From positions 3,467,501 to 3,531,500 of the forward strand of contig NZ_JAAVJL010000001.1 of assembly GCF_012863495.1 (NCBI RefSeq): a stretch of 64,000 nt of DNA, written 5' to 3'. How positions within the stretch are numbered: the stretch's first letter is position 1; each line of letters begins with the position of its first letter. The notes beneath the pieces are model-generated. The model was not told where the DNA came from, did no database searches, and worked only from the letters and a program-made list of their open reading frames with translations. Source of the DNA: Pseudanabaena yagii GIHE-NHR1. GTDB taxonomy: Bacteria > Cyanobacteriota > Cyanobacteriia > Pseudanabaenales > Pseudanabaenaceae. The translations under genes were made by a program, and so were the position numbers. Shown in pieces: positions 50,789 to 60,174 of this stretch.

Positions 50789-53311
50789 TTATTTGGTGGG
50801 ACATACAACAGGGAGCCGCCAAGCGGGAATTGATGATGTTGTCGCACTTGCTAGCAGCTTTAAATGTCCGTTGCGATCGCTTTCCCATCCCTGAGCCTCG
50901 ATTTGTGGAAAGGGAGCGACGGCATTGGAGATTGACGGTGAATTAACAGCAGGACTTTCTGAAGGAATATTCGCTGTTTTCGTAATGTTAGATGATTGAT
51001 GAGCTTGTAGCCTTGACCATCGCAAATCTCGCCAAATGGAATTACTAGCTAGAGGTTGCGTCGCATCATTAGGAACACCTCCACGTCCAGTCACAATAAA
51101 TTCATTACCTCGAAACCTTTCACAGGATGCCGCAATTTGCTTGTCGGATGTTAGGTCAGTAGGCAGCTTAACTAAGCCTCGACTCAAATTATTCTCAGGT
51201 GAGAGAATTTCCACAGTGCCATTAAATTGCGAACCTAGAGCCGAAGTCGCCGTAATATCACTTAGTGGTGTTAGGACATTACTTGTCTGAAATCCAATCA
51301 CACCTTGGGCAGTGATAATAATCTGTCCTCCAAAACTATTGGCAGCATTTGCAGTGATATCGCTGTTTTCCGTAGGCACGGCAACCAGAAAATTAGTATT
51401 AATCGCAATGTTACCGCCGATCGCAGATCCCAAGGCGTTAGTAGAAATGAGACTGCCATTGCGTAGAACGATAAGTTGCGAATTCAAGTTGATATTGCCA
51501 CGATTGCCACCTGCGGAATCAATATTGATGCGCCCATTATCAAGCAGAATTGATGGTGTATTAATGGTGATATTCCCCACTAACCCAGTTCCCGCAGGAG
51601 CACCAGCAACACTAGGAAAGTTACTGGCACTGATAATGCCTCCATCACGAACACTAAGGCGATCGCTATTGACGACAATATTGCCTCCATTGCCAGTGTC
51701 AAAGATGGCGTTAGCAAATAAGCCACTACGTCCGCGAGTTACCTGTCCCGCAATATCAATCGTCTTAGCAGTGACCAATAATAGACCTGCATTGCCACTA
51801 CCAGCAGTACCAACTGAAATCTGCGCCCCATTCAAGATTGATAAATTATCCGTTGCAATATTTAGAATATTGCCATTTCCTGTAGCACCAAACTGGACGG
51901 CATTGGCAATTCCTGTTGGCTTAGTTGATGTCCCGATGAGATTAATATTTTTGGCGGCAATGTCAATTTTGCCTGTATTACCTATCCCAAAGGTAAGATT
52001 TGTCAGTTGAGCACCGTTAGAGATTTGCAAATTATTAGTATTGATTTGGATGTCGCCACTATTTCCTGTCACACCTGTATCAAGAACTTGAGAAAACACA
52101 CCGCTAACATAAAAATTTGAATTGGATATCCCAGATAGGGAAATATCATTAGCATTAATTTTGATATTGCCTGCATTACCAGTTCCTAGTACCCCAGCCG
52201 AAATCTGCGCCCCATTTGTTAACTCTAACCTGTTGGTAGCGATTGTGATATTGCTGCCATTGCCTGTAGAACTCGACCCTGTATCCGTAAATATCCCACC
52301 GGGAAAAGGAACCGTGGATTCTCCTGTTGCCGCGAGAAGTTCGATCGCACGGACAAATATTTCACCGCCATTTCCACTACCTAAGGTAGATGATAGAAGC
52401 ACGGAGCCATCATTCAAAGTTACTTGTCTGCCCTGTACCTGAATGCTACCCCCAGCATTACCACTCGTATCCGCCATCGCCGCTTGTTCTAGGCGAATAT
52501 TTCCAAGGTTTGGTGCATTGTCGTAGTTCAATAGCCAGCCACTAGCAGTTTGAGTAATTCCTACAAACCCATTGCCCTGCACACTCCCCAGTTCGATGCG
52601 TCCACTATCAGCAGTCAAATTCGCACCTGTCAACGTTACATCTCCACCAACAATCGCCAAAGTACGACCACTCGACACATTTAAAGATGGATTGCCAGAG
52701 CGCAAAATCTCTAAAAAGGTAGGAGGAGCAAAATCTAAGCCATTGCCATTGCCCTGTGCAGTGATCGCGCCATTCGTTAATCCTGAGAATTGCAGCCCTG
52801 AGGGCACGCTGACGAGCAGCAGGGGCGAAGTAATTTGTGTACTAGCATTGGCTCTAAATTCAGTACCATCAAGAAACCGCACACTATTTGCTGTAGTCCC
52901 TAAGAATGATCCCCCAATATTTAAGCTGGCATTTTGACCAAAAATAATTCCATTGGGATTAAGCAAAAATAAGTTAGCAGAGCCACTAGCTTGAATAGTT
53001 CCATCGATATTGGAAATAGAACTCCCAGTTACCCGAACGAGAATATTTTGGATAGAGAGAGCATTGTTGAAAAAGGCAGTAGACCCAGTAGGGACAGAAA
53101 ACTGGCTAAAGCTATGAAATAAATTATTGTTAGCCGTTGTCCCTCCTGTAATTGTAAACAAGGGATTGCCTGTGACCACGGAAGGATTTGGTAATGTGGC
53201 ATCTGGCGTAATTTGAGCAAATGTTGACTGAGGAATAAAAACAGCAGGGCTACTAGCAAAGACAAAGGCGGCGATCGCACCTCTTAGCCGATTCCATTGC
53301 AAAGTTTTCAT
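50789..53311 (-). CDS. Filamentous haemagglutinin-type exoprotein (TpsA)
   Basis: The 840-aa protein has a signal peptide (GAIAAFVFASSPAVFIPQSTFAQ) and an N-terminal TPS secretion domain with SGSANLFLLNPNGIIFG (NPNG motif) and LNIGGSFLGTTANSVRF. A long Gly/Asn/Thr-rich beta-helix repeat region follows (GNAGNIKINANDISLSG, then repeated GNGGNIVVNSDRLSV-like units). A GAGGAAGAC ribosome binding site precedes the ATG. It should be exported through the TpsB pore encoded divergently, 247 bp away. No enzymatic domain is seen; adhesion or matrix roles are likely. Confidence 0.9.
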   Translation of the reverse strand: MKTLQWNRLRGAIAAFVFASSPAVFIPQSTFAQITPDATLPNPSVVTGNPLFTITGGTTANNNLFHSFSQFSVPTGSTAFFNNALSIQNILVRVTGSSISNIDGTIQASGSANLFLLNPNGIIFGQNASLNIGGSFLGTTANSVRFLDGTEFRANASTQITSPLLLVSVPSGLQFSGLTNGAITAQGNGNGLDFAPPTFLEILRSGNPSLNVSSGRTLAIVGGDVTLTGANLTADSGRIELGSVQGNGFVGITQTASGWLLNYDNAPNLGNIRLEQAAMADTSGNAGGSIQVQGRQVTLNDGSVLLSSTLGSGNGGEIFVRAIELLAATGESTVPFPGGIFTDTGSSSTGNGSNITIATNRLELTNGAQISAGVLGTGNAGNIKINANDISLSGISNSNFYVSGVFSQVLDTGVTGNSGDIQINTNNLQISNGAQLTNLTFGIGNTGKIDIAAKNINLIGTSTKPTGIANAVQFGATGNGNILNIATDNLSILNGAQISVGTAGSGNAGLLLVTAKTIDIAGQVTRGRSGLFANAIFDTGNGGNIVVNSDRLSVRDGGIISASNFPSVAGAPAGTGLVGNITINTPSILLDNGRINIDSAGGNRGNINLNSQLIVLRNGSLISTNALGSAIGGNIAINTNFLVAVPTENSDITANAANSFGGQIIITAQGVIGFQTSNVLTPLSDITATSALGSQFNGTVEILSPENNLSRGLVKLPTDLTSDKQIAASCERFRGNEFIVTGRGGVPNDATQPLASNSIWRDLRWSRLQAHQSSNITKTANIPSESPAVNSPSISNAVAPFPQIEAQGWESDRNGHLKLLASATTSSIPAWRLPVVCPTK

Positions 53312-53558
53312 GTCTTCCTCACATACTTACAAAATAACTACTAGTAAATGTCACTTTTTGTCGCTATGATACAGCGCTTAAAGTCCAAATTTGAGATTCA
53401 GTGATTCATCTTAATTAAAGAAGTGATGATTTGCCTCACTATGCGAGACAAATCATCACACTAAAATCATTAATTCTTTAATTTCCTAAGGTTATAAATT
53501 ATTGGGGAATTGATTCTGTGAACGTAAGTCAAGCTATATGAATGGAGATATTTCATAG
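53312..53558. other. Divergent promoter region of tpsA and tpsB
   Basis: It contains one hairpin at 53423-53459 (GTGATGATTTGCCTC / GAGACAAATCATCAC with short loop) and otherwise AT-rich sequence. The stem may be a shared regulatory site for the divergent pair. Confidence 0.5.
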
Positions 53559-55280
53559 ATGCGGTTACCTTTTATATCTATTGTTATGAAACCTATTGTT
53601 TTTGGCACAATCGCCTTATCAGCTTGGTGGGTTGCCATAACTCCCATTCTCGCCCAATCGCTGAAGCCATCCGATTTAGTACCAACGACACCTACCGCCC
53701 CAGAAGTTCCCCCACAATTTCTGCCGCCTGTTGACAATCTATTAAAACCAAATAACCAACAAACTAATCCGTCTCTAGAATCGCCCGATCCTAGCAAAAC
53801 TTTTGTTGTCCGAGAGTTTCGCGTAATCGATAGCACGGTGTTTTCTGCCGATGAGTTGGCTGCTGCTGTGAAGCCTTTTACAAATCGTCCGATTAGATTT
53901 GCAGACCTATTACAAGCTAGAGTTGCGATCGCTGATTTGTATATTCGTAATGGCTACATCACCTCAGGCGCTTTTATCCCTCCCCAAGAAACAAATAATG
54001 GCATAGTCACAATTCAAGTAATTGAAGGCAAATTAGAAGATATTCAGATTACAGGTACTAATCGACTTGATCCCAGCTATATCAGATCGCGGCTAGAAGT
54101 GGCAACTGGAGCACCATTAAATCGCGATCGCCTACTTAATGCCTTGCAACTACTGCAAATCGATCCTCTATTAGAATCCGTCTCAGCCGAACTAAAGGCT
54201 GGACAGAAATTAGGGACAAATGTATTGGCGATTAAAGTTACTGAAGCAAAATCATTTAGCGTAAGGGCAAATCTAGATAATTCCGCTCCCGCAAGTGTTG
54301 GTCAATTACAACGCCAAGTGGAAGTCAATGAGCGAAATGTCAGTGGTGTAGGCGATCGGCTTGCCCTCATTTACGGTAATACCGATGGGCGTAGTCAGTA
54401 TAATCTCAGCTATACCATTCCTATTAATCCTTACAATGGCTCTCTCAGCCTGAGTTTCAATAATGCCAATAGCAACATTATCACTCCAGAATTTAAGAGC
54501 CTTGATATATTTTCCAACTCAACGGTTTATGATCTAACCTTCCGTCAACCTCTGGTGCAAACACCTGCCCAAGAATTTGCACTGGGAGCGACACTTTCCC
54601 ATAGCGAAAGCTTCACCACTCTACTTAAGCTACCAATTCCAATCTCATCTGGGTCTGACGATTTTGGCAGAACTAAGCTGACCACCTTTCGCTTTTTTCA
54701 AGACTACACACAGAGGAGTAGTCAGGATATTCTCGCCTTGCGATCGCAGATTAGTTTTGGCTTAGGTGGGGTACTCAATTCTACAATCAACGCCAATTTC
54801 CCCGATAGCCGTTTTGTTGCTTGGCGGGGACAAGCTCAATATATTAGACAGCTAGACGATGATGCCTTACTAATTGTGAGCGGTGGCTTACAATTTGCAG
54901 ATCGTCCCTTGCCTGCGATAGAACAGTTTAGTGTAGGCGGGAGCCTAACTGGACGAGGATATCGCCAAGATGCACTAGTTGGAGATAACGGTATGAACGT
55001 TTCCATTGAAGCCCGTCTACCTGTTGTGAGCTTTCAAGAAATTCGCGGCTTATTGCAGATTGCCCCCTTTATTGATGTTGGTACAGTGCAGAACCAAAAT
55101 AGTTCAGATACTTCCTCCAACACTTGGCTAATAGGAACGGGTTTAGGATTACGTTGGCAAATGGGCGATCGCCTAATTGCTAGATTTGACTACGGATTTC
55201 CGCTAATTCCCATTAAAGGAAGCCGTAACTCATGGCAGGAAAATGGTATTTATTTCTCGCTTTCCTATGGACTGTTTTAA
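53559..55280 (+). CDS. ShlB/FhaC-type two-partner secretion transporter (TpsB)
   Basis: The 573-aa outer-membrane protein has a signal peptide (a second ATG at 53586 begins MKPIVFGTIALSAW), a Pro-rich linker and a POTRA domain at about 80-165 (FVVREFRVIDSTVFS, YIRNGYITSGAFIPPQE, QVIEGKLEDIQITGTNRL). A 16-strand barrel follows, with QFSVGGSLTGRGYR and the closing GLRWQMGDRLIARFDYGFPL and YFSLSYGLF. It would export the TpsA protein encoded opposite. The gene ends 60 bp before a convergent small-peptide gene. Confidence 0.92.
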   Translation: MRLPFISIVMKPIVFGTIALSAWWVAITPILAQSLKPSDLVPTTPTAPEVPPQFLPPVDNLLKPNNQQTNPSLESPDPSKTFVVREFRVIDSTVFSADELAAAVKPFTNRPIRFADLLQARVAIADLYIRNGYITSGAFIPPQETNNGIVTIQVIEGKLEDIQITGTNRLDPSYIRSRLEVATGAPLNRDRLLNALQLLQIDPLLESVSAELKAGQKLGTNVLAIKVTEAKSFSVRANLDNSAPASVGQLQRQVEVNERNVSGVGDRLALIYGNTDGRSQYNLSYTIPINPYNGSLSLSFNNANSNIITPEFKSLDIFSNSTVYDLTFRQPLVQTPAQEFALGATLSHSESFTTLLKLPIPISSGSDDFGRTKLTTFRFFQDYTQRSSQDILALRSQISFGLGGVLNSTINANFPDSRFVAWRGQAQYIRQLDDDALLIVSGGLQFADRPLPAIEQFSVGGSLTGRGYRQDALVGDNGMNVSIEARLPVVSFQEIRGLLQIAPFIDVGTVQNQNSSDTSSNTWLIGTGLGLRWQMGDRLIARFDYGFPLIPIKGSRNSWQENGIYFSLSYGLF

Positions 55281-55343
55281 TACAATTACAGAACTTTGCA
55301 TTGATATAAAACGTTTTGCATCCACTTAAAACTTGAAGATGCT

Positions 55344-55568
55344 TTACCACCATCCACAAAAAGGAATAGTACAAACTCTTCCCGATGGGTCTTCTTCATC
55401 TGATAACGCCGCAATCTTTTGTGTAGATTGTGCGGATACCTTAGGAGACTGAGATTCTAAATTTGAAGCTATATTTTTAGGCTGAGAAAGTGCCAAGGTC
55501 ACAGTACTTAAAGTAATTAGGCTAGATGCAGCGATCGCGGAAGCAGAAAAGAAAGAAGAGATTTTCAT
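55344..55568 (-). CDS. Small secreted peptide with C-terminal CGWW, copy 1
   Basis: The ATG at 55568 was chosen; an upstream TTG four codons earlier is less likely. The 74-aa product has a signal peptide (MKISSFFSASAIAASSLITL, then TVTLALS). A hydrophilic linker follows (QPKNIASNLESQSP) and it ends CTIPFCGWW. Copy 2 at 55997-56224 has the same order: signal, QPSNIATNLESQ and C-N-VKNPLCGWW. Two Cys spaced by 4-6 residues before WW could form a disulfide. I do not recognise the family. It is convergent with tpsB. Confidence 0.6.
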   Translation of the reverse strand: MKISSFFSASAIAASSLITLSTVTLALSQPKNIASNLESQSPKVSAQSTQKIAALSDEEDPSGRVCTIPFCGWW

Positions 55569-55996
55569 GGCTAACCCCAAGTGTTTTACAATTTGATTTC
55601 AAGGGAACTAATTTTAGAATCAAGTTAACAAATTGTCTTGATTCTCCCACCCCATGCACATAGATAAAAAATCAGAAAAACTTGTCTCAATATCCATTTT
55701 TATGGATATATAAACCAGTGTAATTGAGAAAAACTTCGTAGTAATTAACTACAAAATTACTATATTCTATTTCGAGAGTTAATGTCTATACTAGCAAGTT
55801 ATAGAAAAGTTATTACAGTATTTTTTTAATTAAAGTACCTACGGCTTCGACTTCGCTCAACCAACGTTGGTTGAGCGAAGTCGAAGCCATACAAAATCGG
55901 TGGTACCTTTTTTCTCATCAAGTCCCTAAGTATTATAAATATCAAAGGGATATTCAAGTCTATTTGAATATCCCTTTGATATTTATCAAATTTGTT
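55569..55996. repeat. Intergenic region with family C copy 3 and a perfect hairpin
   Basis: Family C lies at 55826-55925 (TAATTAAAGTACC, stem GGCTTCGACTTCGCTCAACC and complement, end GGTACC...CAAGTCCC). A perfect stem AAATATCAAAGGGATATTCAA / TTGAATATCCCTTTGATATTT follows at 55938-55985 and can terminate the peptide gene transcribed toward it. The first ~240 bp show nothing recognisable. Confidence 0.65.
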
Positions 55997-56224
55997 TTAA
56001 GATAAACTCGCCAAAAAGTCTTCAATAATACTCCACCATCCACAGAGCGGATTTTTCACATTACAATCTCTGCCTGCAATTTTTGAACTAGAAGGTGTAG
56101 ATATTTGAGAAGGTTGAGATTCTAAGTTAGTAGCAATATTAGACGGTTGAGAAAAGGCTAAAGCAATGGCGCTTAAATTAGAAGCAGCGATCGCAACAAC
56201 AAAGCCGATAGATGAAGGTTTCAT
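55997..56224 (-). CDS. Small secreted peptide with CGWW motif, copy 2
   Basis: A clear ribosome binding site (AGGAG, 6-7 bp before ATG) supports the 75-aa product. It has a signal peptide (MKPSSIGFVVAIAASNLSAI), the linker FSQPSNIATNLESQPSQIS shared with copy 1, and the tail CNVKNPLCGWW followed by SIIEDFLASLS. The extra amphipathic tail after CGWW is missing in copy 1. It lies in the same direction as the metalloprotease genes upstream and may belong to their regulon. Confidence 0.65.
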   Translation of the reverse strand: MKPSSIGFVVAIAASNLSAIALAFSQPSNIATNLESQPSQISTPSSSKIAGRDCNVKNPLCGWWSIIEDFLASLS

Positions 56225-56626
56225 AATTAACTCCTAAAAGTATAAGGTTTGAGTTCAAGTAAAATTTCAAATCAGTTAAGTAATTAAGTTCTAGAGCAAC
56301 ATTGACAGGGAGTCATACTACTGATGAAGTCAGACATAATCGATTAATTCTCTAAATCTTTACTAAAGTATTTAATTGGGTTTCCCTCCCTTGAAATCGG
56401 TCTATATTATAATAATTTTGTGAAAAATTTAGCCACACATAATTATTAGATTAAGTATTATCTAATAACTCAATAATGGAATCATATAGCCGTTTGAATT
56501 TTTTGTCAGCAGTAAAAAGTTATATATAAGTGATAAATTTCACTAGATTATGCAAGATCATATTTGATGGCTAAACATCTCTCTAAAGAATCTTGCTAAA
56601 GAGAGTACTTAAATCGATCTTTTATA
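56225..56626. other. Gene-free AT-rich stretch
   Basis: No gene, stem or known repeat was recognised; AT content is high. The last part contains the 3' flank of the 74-aa gene. Confidence 0.5.
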
Positions 56627-56851
56627 TTAAGTTGAGATACTATTTTTATGAATAGCTAATAACTGATCAGCTTGATAAACTAAATATTTAGACTCATCAA
56701 TTAACTCTGCAATGGACAAATTTATAGTCTTTTGCTCCATATACTCTGGTAAATGTGAGAATTTCTTATCAAGATTAGAATGAACTGAATTATTTGATTT
56801 ATCCATTTGACTCTTAACTGGTGAATTAGTATCAATATTTTTGTTACACAT
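56627..56851 (-). CDS. Small hypothetical protein (74 aa)
   Basis: The ATG is preceded by TAGGA at fair spacing. The product begins MCNKNIDTNSPVKSQMDKSN and is hydrophilic. It ends in a helical stretch (INLSIAELIDESKYLVYQADQ) and has no signal peptide. It follows the disrupted metalloprotease gene by 47 bp and is likely co-transcribed with it. Family not recognised. Confidence 0.5.
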   Translation of the reverse strand: MCNKNIDTNSPVKSQMDKSNNSVHSNLDKKFSHLPEYMEQKTINLSIAELIDESKYLVYQADQLLAIHKNSIST

Positions 56852-57529
56852 AATTTTGATCCTATTACCACATATTATTTATTCTTCCTGAGAAACAACT
56901 AGTGGAAAGACCACAAAGCTCCTTCACTCAACCACCAAAGTCCAAAGGATCTAGAGTCATCTAACTTAAAATTGTTGGATGTGCTAGCAGTTAATTGCAA
57001 ATTGTCTTTATTACCAAAACTCACAGTATTAGAAAGAGCCGAGCTGATTGGGGCGATCGCATTAATATCAAAGTCATTATTAAAAATTTGCTGAGAGATC
57101 GCCAGAGAGTCGTTATTCTGTGAATTGGAAGATACTGAGAAGAAATCTAAATTGCCAGATTGAGAAGTATTGCTCATAGAGAGCTGATATTTACCCAATT
57201 CTTCTCCCACTAAGGATTTTCCATCTTCTTTACCAGTTAGAGGATTGGTAGCTATATTTGAAATATCCTGATTTGGAGAAAGATTTTGGCTATCTAGTCC
57301 ATCATCTAAAGTTTCAAAAACGGACTGCTCTGAAACGACTTGGCTAAACTGTTGCCACCAATTAGTACTACGTGCAAAGCTCTCTTGCCACCAACTACCT
57401 GTTCTAGCATTAGTAGTAGAAGGAGTAAATGTATTGAATGGGAGATAAATATCGCTACTATCAAGCATCAATCCTAACGCGCTGGAGATATCTTGTTTTG
57501 TCTTAGTATTTGCAGATTGTTGAGCTTGT

Positions 57530-57538
57530 GTATATAAC
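57530..57538. repeat. 9-bp target site duplication, left copy
   Basis: GTATATAAC directly left of the IS; the same nine bases lie at 58850-58858 on the right side. Confidence 0.9.
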
Positions 57539-58849
57539 CTGATTGACTGACAAAAGTCTATGAAGCATAGTCGAGAGTAGAAGCATAGAACTCAATGCGG
57601 AATAATTTCTGAAGATGTTTTCGACGAGAAGCAATAGCAGGGTGAGAGTCAAGATAAGAAGTAAAAGAGTAGAAAGGCAAGAAAGCCCAGTTTTTAGTGA
57701 TAGCGGTGTGAATCCAGTTCCAGCCAATCTTGAGATAACTAAGCCCACGAAACCAATGAGGATCAACCAAACGACGATAGCCAGAATCAGCAACCGCCAG
57801 TCCTTGAGCCGTTAAAAACAAGGTGGTCAGTGCTATCACAAAACAAAGGCGAGAAATGGCAGGAGCCGAACGTAAACGCGAAGATTCTAAATCAAAGCCA
57901 TTAGATTTATCATCCAAGAAATTCTCCTCAATATCGAATCTCAGACCATACTCCCAAAAAGTTTGGAGTGTGGTAGGTTCAGTACTGAGAATATACCAAT
58001 ACTCTCGGCTCCCAGATTCCCAAGCCGCCGCAATATGCACATCGGTAAGACGCTTGGACTCAGTTTTGTGAACTTTAACATTGTGGATCAACTTAGCTTC
58101 ACCAAGACGAAGATGTAATTGTTTGACTGTTTGCCAGCCATGCTTGGGGCATATATCCAGAAATTACCCTTGATCCGAATCCGACATTGCCATTTTAATT
58201 CCCACACATAGCGCACCAGTTCTGGATTAGCAAATGCTCGGTCTGCTAATAAAACTACTTTGACATTCACGGGCAACAGTTTCGATGCGCGTTTGAGCAT
58301 GTCTTGATAGCTACTCATCTCCACACTACTACTGCGATGTTTGATTACACGCCAACATAACGGTAAAGCTCTTCCCTGATGAACTACACACAATCGGATC
58401 ATGCTGTATTCTTCCCACAGTTGACTGGTATCAAAACTCAGATATATTTCTGGCTCTTTCCATTTAGCGATTAACTCTTTGATTACTGGACTGTATAGCT
58501 TAGCTGGATTTATGCGCGGATTGTTCAGCCATCTTGATAGTTGTCTTTGCGTGCTTTGGGCGATCAATGCTTTTGTGTTGATATGGCTTAACCACTTCGT
58601 TAAATTCACACTCCCTGTGGCGATCATTCCCACCATCATCCACGCCATTACTCCCAAATGGCGCACATCTGACCACTGGCTGTATTGACTCCCGAATTTT
58701 ATTAGTTCATTATAGATACGTGAGGCGTTTTGGGTCATTTGTCCTATGCTCCTTTTTCTTCAAAAAACAGCATACGCCTCTTTTTTACTCAAATTCAATC
58801 TCTGTATACTTTCTCGCAACTTCTCTTACCACTTTTGTCAGTCAATCAG
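57539..58849 (-). mobile_element. IS4-family-like insertion sequence, complete (1311 bp)
   Basis: Terminal inverted repeats CTGATTGACTGACAAAAG and its complement lie at the two ends, flanked by the 9-bp duplication GTATATAAC. The ends start CTGA and a 9-bp duplication is made, as in the IS50/IS10 branch of IS4. It carries one transposase gene split by a frameshift and lies on the minus strand inside the metalloprotease gene. Confidence 0.9.
57558..58738 (-). pseudogene. IS4-family transposase, frameshifted
   Basis: The first frame (58738-58088) reads MTQNASRIYNELIKFG, then YLSFDTSQLWEE (first Asp), VVLLADRAFANPELV (second Asp) and GNFWIYAP. It then loses frame at a CCCC run near 58148. The other frame continues as PKHGWQTVKQLHLRLGEAKL, then HNVKVHKTESKRLTDVHIAA and YGLRFDIEENFLDDKSNGF (Glu region), and ends at 57558. 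One lost base, or a -1 slip at the C-run, joins the two into one transposase of about 390 aa. All three catalytic residues exist across both frames. A programmed frameshift is possible but simple decay is more likely. Confidence 0.82.
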
Positions 58850-58858
58850 GTATATAAC
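58850..58858. repeat. 9-bp target site duplication, right copy
   Basis: GTATATAAC directly right of the IS. Confidence 0.9.
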
Positions 58859-59805
58859 TGACTATAGTTAAGGGCGCTAGTAGCTTGAGAGTTAATGTCC
58901 CAACCAATGACATTAAAAGCATTCAAGTCTTGTTGAGAAACTACCGCAACTGCTCCTTTTTTTATCTCGGCATTCATGATTCCACCCGAAACCCAATGGC
59001 TTGCTTGCAAGCCATTTCCTCCTAGTTTGGCATTAGAACCTTTCTGAAAACTACCTAACGAATTAGTTCCATCTAAAGAAAAGAAAGGGTTTGAACCGGG
59101 GGATAAATCAACTTGATACTTACCACTACGATAGGAATAACGGAAAAGATCTAGGGGAGTAGCAATATCTGGACGCATCATCGCCTTTGATGAGTACAAA
59201 TAGGAGCTTGGATCATCCCAAGGTTGATCGACACTGCTTTGAAAGCCTAATATATGACCGATTTCATGCAGTGCAACGCCAATAAAGTCGATGGTATTGT
59301 TTGGTGTCGTATTTGTACGGCTGAAGTTGTAATCCCAAGTAGTCTTTTGTCCTGTCAAATCGCGCATGACTACATAGCCATCTAGTACGCTCTGCCCATT
59401 TATGGGATAGAGATTGAGAGCCTTGACATTCGCACTATTTAACTCCACCATCGTTCCAATTTGCGAGCTATCAACAAGCTTATTCGGATTGAATATATCG
59501 ATATTCTGAACGTCAGCATTAAAGTAGCTACTAAATATATCAGCATTGGATTTTATCGCCGAACTGTCAATGCTAGATGAGACATCATAACCAAGCGCTT
59601 GTTTAAAAATATAGTATTGATTTTCATTGGCACGAGCAACCGAACCAGCAATAATGTTGTCATTAGGGAAAACAGATTGAATATCAACACCAATATTGAC
59701 AGTAACATTATCAGTTAAGTACGAAGACCAAATTTTTCCTGCAAACTCAAATGCGGTCATTTGAGTCTGTGATACCCCTTGAGAATAGCTAAAGTTAAAT
59801 TGCAT

Positions 59806-60174
59806 TGCTTGTTCACCCTAAAAAATTACATATATCCCCCACAAGCTATTTTTTCTTACTTTGATTTCATAAAGTCAGATTTAAACTGTCTAAAAATATT
59901 ATTAGATTTAGAAGATTTAGATATCTAATCTCAATCAAACAAGATAGTCATATAACGATCACATAATTATTATGTTGAATTCTTTAAATCTGTTGACTAA
60001 ATAATTCAATAAATTAGATATAACAGGATTTCAATCTTTTAACTATTCCTAAAAGTTATTAGTAAGTTATATACAGTCCTAAATCATTTGTAGATTTTTG
60101 GATTTGTGGAAGCGCAGACCGAAGGGGTGCGCTTTCACAAATCATTTAGGATTGCTATATCTTTTTATCAATAA
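59806..60174. repeat. Intergenic region with family A copy 3
   Basis: Family A lies at 60070-60159: TATACAGTCCTAAATCATTTG ... CATTTAGGATTGCTATA with stem GTGGAAGCGCAGACC-gaa-GGGGTGCGCTTTCAC. The left ~260 bp are AT-rich and carry the promoter of the disrupted protease gene. Confidence 0.75.

Larger units (their letters stand above)
56899..59805 (-). pseudogene. Secreted metalloprotease gene interrupted by an insertion sequence
   Basis: The N-terminal half (59805-58859) and the C-terminal part (57530-56899) form one gene split by the IS at 57539-58849. The halves rejoin in frame: QLYT then QAQQSANTKTKQDISSALGLMLDSS. Without the IS and one 9-bp target copy, the gene would have 529 codons including stop, close to the 531 of the intact paralogue (60175-61767). 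The zinc site HEIGHILGFQSSVDQPW and Met-turn-like GGIMNAEIKKG are in the N-terminal half, so a truncated 319-aa protease domain is still readable. The C-terminal segment is shared with the paralogue. No signal peptide is seen at the N-terminus (MQFNFSYSQGVSQ). Confidence 0.85.

Noticed and set aside
51312-52937. Long plus-strand ORFs (up to 232 codons) opposite tpsA
   Set aside because: Antisense frames made open by the repetitive Gly/Asn-rich coding of the exoprotein; composition Pro/Leu-rich and no homology recognised.
58088-58160. Programmed -1 frameshift in the IS transposase
   Set aside because: The CCCC run alone is a weak slip site and IS4 elements usually encode one continuous transposase, so a one-base loss is simpler. 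Other genomic copies would decide.
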